Source: Henricia sp. BOLD:AAB3569
Lineage: Eukaryota > Echinodermata > Asteroidea > Spinulosida > Echinasteridae
Length of the DNA: 64,000 bases
Assembly (NCBI GenBank): GCA_037783545.1
Contig: JBBELK010000832.1
Coordinates: 744,001 to 808,000 of the forward strand
Direction: 5' to 3'
Shown: piece by piece, positions 10,801 to 18,779 of the stretch
How positions within the stretch are numbered: position 1 is the stretch's first letter
Layout: each line of letters starts with the position of its first letter
Translations under genes and position numbers: made by a program
The notes under the pieces: model-generated
What the model was told of the DNA's origin: nothing
The model's database searches: none
What the model saw: only the letters and a program-made list of their open reading frames with translations

Positions 10801-12979
10801 ATACTTCAGAAAACCTGAACAATCCATGCATGTTTTTTGTGTATGAATATTAGTAAAAACTGTCTGCCGTTTTTTTTTTTAAAGGCACCTTAGCTGGCGA
10901 TTTCTCCCACAAAGGAACATGTACCATTTTACACGTGGGAAAAAAATAATGTGGTGTTTGTTACCATTGCTATCAATACTTTTAGTCAGGTTTTTCTTGT
11001 CAACTCGTTAAGTAAAATTTTGGGTATTGAAAATGATGTACATGGAAGCAAAAATTGTTGAGAATTTTGATCTAACATTAAGCAAACATCTAATTTTATG
11101 TACTGAAAGTTTAGGACCAAACTCATAACACTGGTCAATGGTTCACCGCTCGAAACGCCACAACTACACCAACAATCACAACTTCTTGTTAAGGCCTTCT
11201 CAACAATAAGTTAAGAACTGTCTCAACAATAGACGGGCCAACTCTTAACTTGTTGTTGGAAAAGCCTTAAAGTTGGGACTGCTGGCATGTAGTTCCGTTC
11301 AGCTTTATATACCTGCATTTCCCTCCTTGCACTGTACACCCAGTCCTGGAGGAAAAAAATATAAAAATGAAATTCAGGTTACAAAAAATGTGCTGACGGA
11401 AAGAATTGGGAAGTTGATCATGGCTTCAGACCTTGTGTGCAAAACATATGAGACAGGCTTAATTTTTCCCACTCGAAATTTTGGGTTTTTTTCCATCAAA
11501 TCTGCACATTCCAATGCTAGACGAGTCATTAAAAAAAAAAAAAATCTGATCACCTTCCTAACTCTTACCTGTGCTGACGAACAACAACTAAAGACCAAAA
11601 CATCTCACAGCTGCAGGGCTCGAAATACCAACTGTACCGGTGGACCGAGGCCAGTAATTTAAGCCTCGGTCAAGAGCTTTCTCTACTGTACTAGACCAGT
11701 GGTCCAGTGCATTTTGAAACTAACGAACAGTAAATCCACTTTCCTTGTGGCTTTGGTCTTGTAAAAATAGCGTCGGTCCAGTAAATGATTTGAGCTACTA
11801 ACCCTGTGGTCTAGCAGATTTTTTTCATGAAATTCGAGCCCTGTCACACATGTAGTAACAAGTTTATCCAAGGGGCATTTTTTGCACAATAGCAGTTTGT
11901 TTCCAGAAACTCATGTTATCATGGATCAAACTAGTTGAAAAAGTCATAAAAAGTACACATTACTGATTACAATTATACAAATGTACACATATTTAAAAAA
12001 TCCATTTGTGGAATTTTAAGCATAGGCCTACCATGGAGCTATACAAGGATGGGCCTACTATTACTAGTGTAGGCCTACTACATGTACATGTACTGAGTGT
12101 CATTATCATGTGATTTCAATTTGCCCCCACTCTGACCGAAACACTATTAGTTTTAATTACCTAATATGAAATCCCATATTGTCAAATGGATCCAAGCAAA
12201 AAAGATGCACCTATTTTATTTTTTAGTCTACCAAAGAGGCAGATTTACTTTTGTGTTTGCCAGACCGGCATGTGTTTATTGTTTATTAGGGTATTTTGGC
12301 ACTTTGTGAAATCTGAGGATTCAATATTCGGTTTTTAATAGTGAGATTTCTGGTCCAAAAAAGGCAGTTTGTGTTGCGAGACAGACTTGTGAAACCGCCG
12401 ACAGTTTGGGAGATTGTTTGTGTTTGTTCCTAATTTCATTGAATAAAACATTTATTTGCTTGTTGTTTTCAGCCCACAAAAATGATTAACAGCTCGTTTT
12501 TGCAAACGTTGTCCAGTGCATAGTCTTTATTCCAGGCGTATTAAGTTGCGCGCCCTCACATGTACTGCATTAAGGCTTTCGTGACAAAGCTTTAGTTTAG
12601 CGCAAAACGATACAGCGTGTTTAACTAAGACTGATCAGGCTTGAAGAATTCTTCGCGGGCGCAATTTGTCACTGTGGGGGCACTTCATACTGTGTTGCAC
12701 TTTTTGAGCTCACAATCAGTTTACACACAACACACACAATTTCGAGGGAAAACAGCCGATCTCTCTAATGCATATCTCGGCTACCGTTCATGCCGTTTGC
12801 TCAATTTACGCGATGAATGTAGTTTTGGAATTTACAGGAAATAATCTGTAATATGAGATGACATTTTAAATAAAAATCGAACTTTAAATTTGTTTCCCAA
12901 GTCCCTACCTACTTACCAGACTATCCTCTTCACGAATCATCGGAATCTCAGGAAACTTTAAATCAAGAATGTTTTCCAT
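1835..12979 (-). CDS. STYX: STYX, serine/threonine/tyrosine-interacting pseudophosphatase (10 exons)
   Basis: The exons, in order, are 12979-12917, 11345-11313, 10259-10206, 10088-9991, 7535-7475, 6681-6605, 5654-5604, 4673-4601, 3601-3535 and 1887-1835. Every junction is GT..AG, all phases agree, and the sum is 630 nt (209 residues; vertebrate STYX is about 223). The dual-specificity phosphatase fold starts at residue 33 (EIVPGLFLGPY), continues with HGITHIVCIRQ and YLVLNVADS, and reaches the active-site loop H121-GNAGMSR128. Gly122 replaces the catalytic Cys, the hallmark of STYX. RRFCI..N-like residues and a KRSHED acidic tail also match the family. Known roles of the family are phospho-ligand binding, ERK anchoring and FBXW7 inhibition, not catalysis. 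The ATG at 12979 is the first codon of exon 1 and aligns with the family N-terminus. Introns hold hAT elements, MITEs and SINEs. The exon 6 donor lies in a 27-bp tandem duplication. Confidence 0.96.
2043..2630. mobile_element. MITE with 'GTCCATAAAGTA' termini and a long poly-C tract
   Basis: Inverted ends read AGGGGTCGTCCATAAAGTAC (left) and, reversed on the right, GGGGCCGTCCATAAAGTACG. Inside are GTACGCA motifs and C-rich tracts, including a run of about 30 C at 2561-2589. Related copies are at 40653-40864 and, partially, 45160-45297. It lies in the last STYX intron. Confidence 0.7.
2764..2945. repeat. Fragment of MITE family 'ACCGTATCGAATAGCTGCC' joined to another repeat
   Basis: The left part matches the terminus of the elements at 36679-36750 and 59266-59415. 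It continues with a block (rich in 'tttctttgttc' and 'gacatgcatggttgca') that is the reverse complement of the interior of the 59.3 kb copy. The right part, around 'gttgacaagaaaaacc', is the inverse of the repeat at 10875-11045. Confidence 0.6.
5745..6165. mobile_element. Long palindromic MITE in a STYX intron
   Basis: Arms of about 100-150 bp are inverted copies: 'tttctctcttgtt', 'tcattggaaagccctgttat' and 'gtcatttgttatga' on the left return in reverse on the right (6010-6165). The centre duplicates 'tttcactt' and 'tgacaatagca' blocks in inverted form. There is no coding capacity. The right arm abuts SINE A at about 6185. Confidence 0.75.
6185..6545 (-). repeat. tRNA-derived SINE (family A), near full length
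   Basis: In minus orientation the head reads GTGGCCAAGTGGTTTAGGTC (A-box-like). A B-box-like GGTTCAATACCC follows, then the conserved body and a 3' part containing 'cacctaactatgtatcttg' and 'cttcatgcaattcaccc'. It ends in an AT-rich tail near 6185. It sits between STYX exons 6 and 7. Confidence 0.8.
6556..6609 (-). repeat. STYX: 27-bp tandem duplication spanning the STYX exon 6 splice donor
   Basis: Two identical 27-bp units (6556-6582 and 6583-6609) each contain the sequence read on the minus strand as CCAGAAG/GTATGT. The upstream donor (last exon base 6605) keeps the STYX frame and forms Ser129 with exon 7. The second donor, 27 nt further on, would add codons that include an in-frame TGA. 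Confidence 0.85.
6970..7457 (-). mobile_element. hAT-like non-autonomous element, copy 2 of the 'CGAAATTAAC' family
   Basis: This is the inverted relative of the element at 18276-18724. 'cgaaattaacctgaattt' is at the left end and 'taatttcgacccctg' at the right. They share internal blocks with 'ggcatgtctgg' and 'ctggtc..aggaccac'. The left terminus lacks the CAGGGG hexamer and no target duplication is evident. It lies 18 bp from STYX exon 5. Confidence 0.65.
7590..8070. mobile_element. MITE with 'GGCTGCGTTCGGGCGTG' inverted termini
   Basis: Left terminus ATGGCTGCGTTCGGGCGTG; right terminus CACGCCCGAACGCAGCCCAT. The interior is GC-rich with a 'gtgttaacac' dyad and 'ctcctgcgcgcgcgaacg'. There is no reading frame. 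Confidence 0.75.
8417..9829. mobile_element. hAT-type non-autonomous element, 1.4 kb, with 5-bp target duplication
   Basis: Inverted termini CAGGGTTCTCCCCA / TGGGGAGAACCCTG are flanked by CGCTC on both sides (8412-8416 and 9830-9834; 6 bp if the shared G is counted). Internally it shares a GC-rich block (GGCGTGGGGTCCGGG, CCCGC, GGGCCCCGG) with the element at 19514-20235. It also carries several short 'gtatcgg' motifs near the right end. No transposase is visible. It lies in STYX intron 4. Confidence 0.7.
10290..10625 (+). repeat. tRNA-derived SINE (family A), interrupted by an 85-bp mini-MITE
   Basis: The head has an A-box TGGCCGAGCGGTCTAGTG and a B-box GGTTCGATTCC with spacing like a Leu/Ser tRNA. 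The SINE body follows. Between 'ctcttga' and 'gagcaaggcac' lies an extra ~85 bp palindrome (10403-10489, ends CACTATGA/TCATAGTG) that also occurs alone at 44925-45004. It is not a functional tRNA, because the acceptor stem and 3' end are not tRNA-like. Confidence 0.8.
10875..11045 (+). repeat. Interspersed repeat containing 'tttctcccacaaagg' and 'gttaccattgctatcaa'
   Basis: Direct relatives are at 55560-55710 (same orientation) and, inverted, 2880-2945. The three share 'ggtttttcttgtcaactc' or close variants and 'gtaaaattttggg'. No termini or coding potential are seen. Confidence 0.6.
11140..11285. repeat. Inverted-repeat element of the 'aacaataagtt' family
   Basis: Arms contain 'aactacaccaacaatcacaa' and, inverted, 'ctcaacaataagtt' / 'aacttgttgttgg' blocks. 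A better-preserved relative is at 38115-38290 inside the Harbinger element. Confidence 0.55.
11613..11853. mobile_element. hAT-like MITE with CAGGGCTCGAA termini
   Basis: Left end CAGGGCTCGAAAT and right end GAATTCGAGCCCTG are inverted copies, with 'ggtccagt' motifs inside. The family resembles 18276-18724. No clear target duplication flanks it. Confidence 0.6.
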
Positions 12980-13349
12980 TTTATATTTGGTGAAGACAAG
13001 TATTAAGGTATATTATCTACGTTTTTGGAAAGCCAGTTTCTTTCCATGTTTGATTCGAAGGTTTAAATAAAACACAAATCCAAGTAAAACGTTAAAATAC
13101 CGGTAGCTTCAAGTTCAAAGTTGCATGTTCAGTCAGCAACAACAAACAAACGACATCGACAAAAGTGTTTTTCTGAAATAGTCGGGTAACATTCACACAT
13201 CCCACCTATTATTAGCATTATCACGCCCAGTTGCTAGACCAACTATTTTACTTTGGTAAAGGACGCCCTCTTCTGTCTGCCAGGCAAAAGCTGGCATTCG
13301 CTCGTACCCACCGCCCTTGGTACGACAAAAAAGCTGGCATGGCGCGGAT

Positions 13350-13500
13350 CCATTCGGCAATCTCGCCGTCCCGTTCGGCAATCTCGCCGTCCTGTTCGGC
13401 AATCCCGCCGTGACTCGATCGGCAATTTCCCATTACCTTCGGCAATTTCGCCAGTCCACTCGACAATCTCGCCGTTCGGTGATCACACCATTCCGTTCGG
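13350..13500. repeat. Minisatellite, ~21-bp 'cggcaatctcgccgt' unit
   Basis: 'ttcggcaatctcgccgt' and decayed versions repeat about seven times. The frames opened here are products of the repeat, not genes. Confidence 0.8.
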
Positions 13501-13534
13501 CACAATTGGTTCTGCAAAGTTTGCCCTAAAGGCT

Positions 13535-13665
13535 AGGCACAGGCCCGTCAGCAGTGCGCGCCAGATTCGTGCCACGAAATACGCAGCTCCGTGTAGCAAA
13601 GGTATGGAGCTGCTTATTTCGTGGCACGAATTTGGCGCGCGCGCACTGCTGCATAAATAACGAGC
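13535..13665. mobile_element. Palindromic MITE (copy 1) with 'acgaaatacgcagctcc' arms
   Basis: Inverted arms carry 'gcgcgc', 'aattcgtgccacgaaat' and 'gcagctcc' around a short loop. A second copy is at 56105-56232 in MCFD2 intron 2. Both are embedded near 'aggctcgt' flanks. Confidence 0.75.
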
Positions 13666-13947
13666 CTTTGCAATTTCGATATTCCATTGCAAATTTAGAC
13701 AGCCGAAAGTGACGTGCGTTGCCATGGTTATTGGCTTTAAACATCATGGCCGTCGGAAAAAAAGTACCATTGCAAAAGCACAGGGACACGGTTCAGTGAT
13801 TTTTAGTGTAGAGCCATTGCCTAGGCAACTAACAAATAATGACATTTGTCCACATTAGTGTATCGAAAAGATGACGTATACATTCACTTCGGCAGTCTAT
13901 TGGCGATTTTATACATTTTGTCACCTGAATTACATATACAAAAGAGA

Positions 13948-14785
13948 TTAAAGGGACACACCGGCCTACTGTTTACATGATTTAGTGATGTAGCAGCATT
14001 GACAATACTTTTTTGATGGTCGTTGTGAAAAAAAAATCATCAAAATATCCCGTAATTTACCAAGGAAGTGCAAACTTAACAAAACCGGTCGAAAGGCGGG
14101 TTATACGCTTTATCAGTGGCCGCAACTATAGCGCGAGCTTCACGACTTTGTCACAAACGAATCGCTCTTTTCCTACTCGGGATATCTCCTATCTTCGGAT
14201 CACGATTTCACTACCGATTATGAATTTCCGTTTTCCCCGGAGAACTTTGAAGTTAGCATCATGTTTTTTCTTCACGAACGTACACACTCGGGATATTTGC
14301 CGTGCTGCGCGGGGCATGCAACTACCCACCGTATAGCTTGCCACACTAGCACGCGCTCGCCGAGTCCCATTCTCCGGACTCTCGAAACAAACATTTATGT
14401 TCGAATTTTCATACTTATGTTCAACTTTGTTTCATACCTGTATAAATAGTCTCTCTTTTGTCAATTACTTATAAATATTGTGAACAAATCAGAGTTGAAT
14501 TTGGTGCAGTTCTGCAGTAAGAAACTTTCATGCGACTGGACATGGGACTGGGAAAAAAACTAACTCGCAAGACCATGTGACTTTTCGGAACCAGAATCTG
14601 GTTCCGAAAAGTCACGTGACCTCTGTTGTTTGAAAATAGCTCAAAAAAGGCTAAATTCCGTGTTTTCTTTTCAGGATATGTTCAGTTTATTTCGGAAGGG
14701 CATTCAGAATCTTTTATGGGTCAATTTCGAGCCCAAAATAGCCCAACGAAGGCGGTGTGTACCTTTAATAATGGTGCTACCGCAA
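13948..14785. mobile_element. Non-autonomous element (~0.84 kb) with TTAAAGGGACACACCGG ends
   Basis: The left end (TTAAAGGGACACACCGGCC) and right end (GGCGGTGTGTACCTTTAA) are inverted. It contains a 'ccagaatctggttccg' dyad and 'gtcacgtgac'. A second copy is at 30418-32085, split by another element, and a half copy in inverse orientation is at 14928-15520. Superfamily is not determined. Confidence 0.65.
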
Positions 14786-14927
14786 ACCGTACCCATACAC
14801 ATTACACACCTGAACTATGGTCCACATATGCACACTATCCTAAAATAGACAAAAAAATTATAAAGTGTATCGATACGATAGGTGGCCGGTTTTATTAGTG
14901 AGGTTTCGGTCGCACACGGTTAAGGTT

Positions 14928-15520
14928 AAAGGAACACACCGGGGCTCAAAATAGATCCATACATTGTTCTGAAGCGCCTTCGAGAGTAAATTAGATATAT
15001 CGTGAAAAGACGCCGTCAAATTTGGCCGTTTTTTAGCACTTTTAAAAAAATTAAAGGTCACGTGACTTTTCGGAACCAAATTCTGGTTCCGAAAAGTCAC
15101 GTGGTCTTGTGAGTTAGTTGTATTTTCAGCCGTATAAAAGTTTGTTACTGCAGAACTGCACCAAATTCAACTCTGATTTCCCCCCAATATTTATAAGTAA
15201 TTGACAAAAGAGAGACTATTTATACAGGTATGAAACAAAGTTAAACATAAGTATGAAAATTCGAACATAATTGTTTGTTTCGAGAGTCCAGAGAACGGGA
15301 GCGAGCGCGTGCTACGGCAGGGTGGAATATTTGAGATAACTGTCGAAAATCTGTGGTTACGGTATTGCGTGAAGCCGTGCGTGCACGGCGTCGCCAGTCA
15401 TGGGTAGTGAGTCCCATGACTGGCAACGCCATGCACGCTCGGCTTCACGCAATACTGTAACCACAAATTTTCGATAGTTAGGCCTATCTCATAAATTCCA
15501 CCCCTAGACGCCCGTATAAC
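14928..15520 (-). mobile_element. Inverted half copy of the AAAGG(A/G)ACACACCGG family, carrying a nested hairpin
   Basis: It matches the right half of 13948-14785 in reverse ('cacgtgacttttcggaacc', 'tttatacaggtatgaaac', 'cgaacataa'). Beside its sibling it forms a ~1.5 kb head-to-head arrangement. A separate perfect-looking hairpin (15322-15510) interrupts it. Confidence 0.6.
15322..15510. repeat. ~190-bp near-perfect palindrome
   Basis: The arm beginning 'ggtggaatatttgagataa' and running through 'gtggttacggtattgcgtga' and 'gcatg/gcgtcgccagtcatggg' is repeated inversely after a 6-base loop. It is likely a young MITE able to fold into a long hairpin. Confidence 0.8.
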
Positions 15521-15689
15521 CTCAAAACAGATATACAGTAGGTTGAATCTGTATCTGAGCTTTATATTACCAGTTATTATTTTGTGTCAAAAACAGAAAT
15601 TCACCGCGTTTTACGAGTTTGAAACGGCCAAAGGCGTTACTCGCCATATAAACACGTGTACGTAAAATCGACTCAATTCACTTCCGCCT

Positions 15690-15900
15690 ACTACGTCCGT
15701 TATGCACATGCGTGCATAAAATTTGAATTTATTAGTGAAAGGGTCTATCGCGTATCACTTGCTCTAGCCTCCGACGTCCGTTATGCACATGCGTGCATAT
15801 ATTTGAATTTATTAGTGAACTGGTCTATTCACTTCCGCCTATCACGTCCGTTATCCGCATGCGTGCATAAAATTAGAATTTATTAGTGAGAGGGTCTATT
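15690..15900 (+). repeat. Three tandem units of 70-81 bp
   Basis: 'acgtccgttatgcacatgcg' begins at 15693, 15774 and (with one change) 15844. Each is followed by 'gtgcata', 'gaatttattagtga' and 'ggtctat'. Confidence 0.75.
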
Positions 15901-15940
15901 GGCGGACCGCCGCGCCAATAATTCGAAATATTGACAGCAA

Positions 15941-16314
15941 TAGACTACTAAAGTGTGACGTCATCAGCATTTTCATGACCATATTTCAGTAGAACATGAT
16001 GAAAAACCCTCACACATCAAATTTGACATGAATTGGTTCATGGTGGCCCGAGATATGGCCGCATGAATACCTAATTAGCCCCATTGAAATCAGTGTAAAT
16101 TGGCCTGGGTCATAACTGTTTGGAACCCGGCCAATTTACACTGATTTCAATGGGGCTAATTATGTATTCATGCGGCCATATCTCGGGCCCCCATGAACCA
16201 ATTCCCACCAAATTTGGGCTGTGGATATTTTTCATCATGCTCCACCGATACATGGTATCCAAAACGCTGAAATGCAAAAAAAGTTGTTTGTGACGTCATC
16301 GCTTTAGTAGTCTA
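15941..16314. mobile_element. Palindromic MITE, ~370 bp, TAGACTACTAAAG ends
   Basis: Termini TAGACTACTAAAGTGTGACG and, inverted, TAGACTACTAAAGCGATGACG. Long inner arms carry 'ccgagatatggccgcatgaa' and 'ccccattgaaatcagtgtaa' in both orientations. Ends are bounded by TA, compatible with a TA duplication. Confidence 0.8.
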
Positions 16315-16864
16315 ATTTCGATAACTAAACGTTGGTCAATTTTTTTTCGTTGTCTAATTTGAAAGCGAATAATTGTTGTTTCCAGAAAAAAATATCAATT
16401 CAAAAAACTTTTAAACGACTTACCACAGTGGGTTAAAAAAAAACATTAAACAATTATGTTGATTTTTTTCAAGTGGTTAAAAGTAAAAATTTTACAAAAT
16501 TAGCATGCAATAATTGACAAACATATGCAGCATTTATTTGTGTACAAAAATTAAAATACAGGAATATACATATAATTAGGCACAACATTAAAATATAGAA
16601 TATGAATTATATAATGCAAATATCTATACATCTCCAGTTTACAAATTAATACAAAATTAATTTTGAGACATAATATAGGTTTTCCCGCACATTTTGAAAC
16701 TTTTTTATTCAAATAGCCAGTTAACTTAAATTTCGTCCCAAGACGAGTGAAATCCGCAAATGCTAAAATGGATTTATTCATTGGTCATTCTAAATGATCA
16801 ATCATGGTCAAATAATTTCAAAATTTGCCCATTTGATGTCGTCGGATTTCAATGGAATTCATCT

Positions 16865-17235
16865 CGAGAGCTTTTAATATTTTATTTAATGAGCTTTAAA
16901 TCGCAGCCTATAGGCTCAATTGCATGAAGCTTACAAGTGTCTTCCACCTAAACATCGAGATACATAGGTGGGTAGCCCCAAAGGCAGCCAATGACCAGAG
17001 ATACCGGGGAGTCCCCTTACTCTTCACGAAAGAGTGCTCTGGGATCTTCTAAGTGCATTACACAACACACTGGACCAACGGCTTTACATTCCCTTCCGAA
17101 GGATGGAGCAAGTGTGTTTAAGTGCCTTGCTCAAGGGCACAGGTACCACGGCCGGGTATCGAACCCGCAACCCCAAGTTTTCACCAGAGTGTTTCGAGTC
17201 GGTGACCCAAACCACTCGGCCTTGTTTCTTTCACG
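16865..17235 (-). repeat. tRNA-derived SINE (family A), near full length
   Basis: In minus orientation: head GGCCGAGTGGTTTGGGTCAC, B-box GGTTCGATACCC, the 'cttgagcaaggcac' block and a 3' section with 'cctatgtatctcgatgttta'. It ends in an AT-rich tail. It is one of six copies in the window. Confidence 0.8.
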
Positions 17236-17424
17236 TCATTAGGGCACCCTTGTAATTTTTTTTTTAATGTGCGCACAGGCATTTGTATATATTCAATCAT
17301 CGTTTTCTTGCAAAAAGATATCATCTCAGGCAGACTCGTTGCACTGGACAGTTGGAACCACTTCTATATTCCATTTTGCAAAAATATGATCCAATTTCTA
17401 ATTTTGGTGTGGAAGCATAACATC

Positions 17425-17830
17425 ACTCCTCTATTAAGGCCCGTTTACAATCAATTTGCCTTTGCAGAATCGAACTCCGCAATTTCCAAAAAGGGGAGTT
17501 GAAGCTGGGTAGGCGCTAAGTGTAAACGCAAAAGGTGAATTTAAAAAGGCGGATGATTCGCCTTTTTCAAAACACCTTTGGAGTAGGGTTGAACCCTGCA
17601 ATTATCAAGATCGCTTGTAGTGTAAACGCTACCCGAATACAGATTTGGCAATATTAGTGTCCTACTACAATTGACCAATCTGGCACTAGTGCCAGATTGC
17701 GGTTTCTGAAGGCGAATTTGAAGCCGAATCGAGGCAGTGTAAACACGGCAAATGTTCAGTTTTGCGGTCGCAATAAAAATGCTGGGTCTGTATCCACCTT
17801 TGCCAGTTCGAGTGTAAACACAGTGTTAGT
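17425..17830. repeat. Probable MITE with 'gtgtaaac' motifs at intervals
   Basis: The block starts with 'cccgtttacaatcaatttgcc' and ends with 'gagtgtaaacacagtg'. 'agtgtaaacgc' or 'agtgtaaacac' recurs three more times inside, and 'ggcactagtgcc' forms a central dyad. Boundaries are uncertain. Confidence 0.4.
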
Positions 17831-17908
17831 GGTAGTGTTGTTTACAGATCAAGGCGTTAACATACTCTAACATTTTTACTTTATTTAGGAAGGTGTTTTA
17901 TATGATTG

Positions 17909-18262
17909 TTAAAGGAGCACGTCCAGATCACATTTTAAGCTCCTGATTTTCCCATTGGTAATGAGATTTTGATACAACATCATTTGTCATATTTTTCGAA
18001 TTACCATTCTGAAATTTCACACTCTCAATCTGTATGTTTTCAAGGATAAAAAAAACCCACGAATGTTTTGTTAAACTAATTTATCCGTCCATAAAGCAGT
18101 GGAGTGATGATTACACCAACCTTTTTGCTTCCACATCCAAATTGGAGATTGCAAATTTCCTTTTTTGTTCTCATGGTTAGTATTTTGGGGATTTATTTTA
18201 TATGATTGTTAGGTTAGAACATAATCCATTTTCTGGAAAAATCTAAACGAGCTCCCTTATTA
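17909..18262 (+). repeat. MITE copy 2 of the TTAAAGGAGC family
   Basis: Ends TTAAAGGAGC and GAGCTCCCTTATTA. It is nearly the reverse complement of 34932-35276 over 'ccttttttgcttccacatcca'-type blocks, and similar to 1-303. Confidence 0.6.
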
Positions 18263-18275
18263 GGTTAGATCGATG

Positions 18276-18724
18276 CAGGGCTCGAAATTAACACTAGTCC
18301 AGTAGTCCGAGACCAGTAAAAAATCAGAATGACCACTAGATCTGTCAAAAGCACTGGTCCTGTGGACTAGTGAAAACACATTTCATAACTCATGGAAACA
18401 TTCTCTGATGCCTAATCCACAGTAAACATTTATTACTCATTGCGAAGAATTCCTGGTTACCACAAACAATTCCTGATTGCTTTAGACATTTTCAGATAAC
18501 TACACTTCCTTCTCCGATCTCTCCAGACATGCCCCAGTGTTGGATGAAAAAGCAATCCCATCCATCCTGCACTCAATGACCTTAAACCAGAAAGTGTTGC
18601 AGTATCTCGGTGCCATATTTTGAAAAGCACCAGTGGATCACCAAATTTTCAGCAGGACCAGTAGAGTTTTCTATTCTACTGGTCCTTCTGACCAGCATGA
18701 AATTCAGGTTAATTTCGACCCCTG
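18276..18724 (+). mobile_element. hAT-type non-autonomous element, 449 bp, 6-bp duplication TCGATG
   Basis: Left terminus CAGGGCTCGAAATTAAC and right terminus GTTAATTTCGACCCCTG are inverted copies. TCGATG flanks both sides (18270-18275 and 18725-18730). Relatives are at 6970-7457 and possibly 11613-11853. It lies about 55 bp beyond the thioesterase stop codon. Confidence 0.78.
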
Positions 18725-18768
18725 TCGATGTCCATTTTCCAGGAAAAATCTGAACAAGGTTCTTTAAA

Positions 18769-18774
18769 TTTATT
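18769..18774 (-). promoter_or_regulatory. Possible polyadenylation signal AATAAA
   Basis: On the minus strand AATAAA begins 5 bases after the thioesterase stop codon at 18780. This is unusually close, and the surrounding DNA is AT-rich, so it may be coincidental. Confidence 0.3.
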
Positions 18775-18779
18775 AGTAT

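Larger units (their letters stand above)
12980..18779. other. STYX: Intergenic region upstream of STYX and downstream of the thioesterase gene
   Basis: No convincing exon was found here. The first few hundred bases above 12979 should contain the STYX promoter and 5' UTR; no TATA box or CpG-rich block is obvious. The rest is repeats: a 21-bp minisatellite, two palindromic MITEs, a family with AAAGGGACACACCGG termini, a long hairpin, a ~75-bp tandem repeat, a SINE and two hAT-type or MITE elements. Confidence 0.6.

Noticed and set aside
13253..13660. 135-codon plus-strand frame
   Set aside because: Created by the 21-bp minisatellite and a palindromic MITE.
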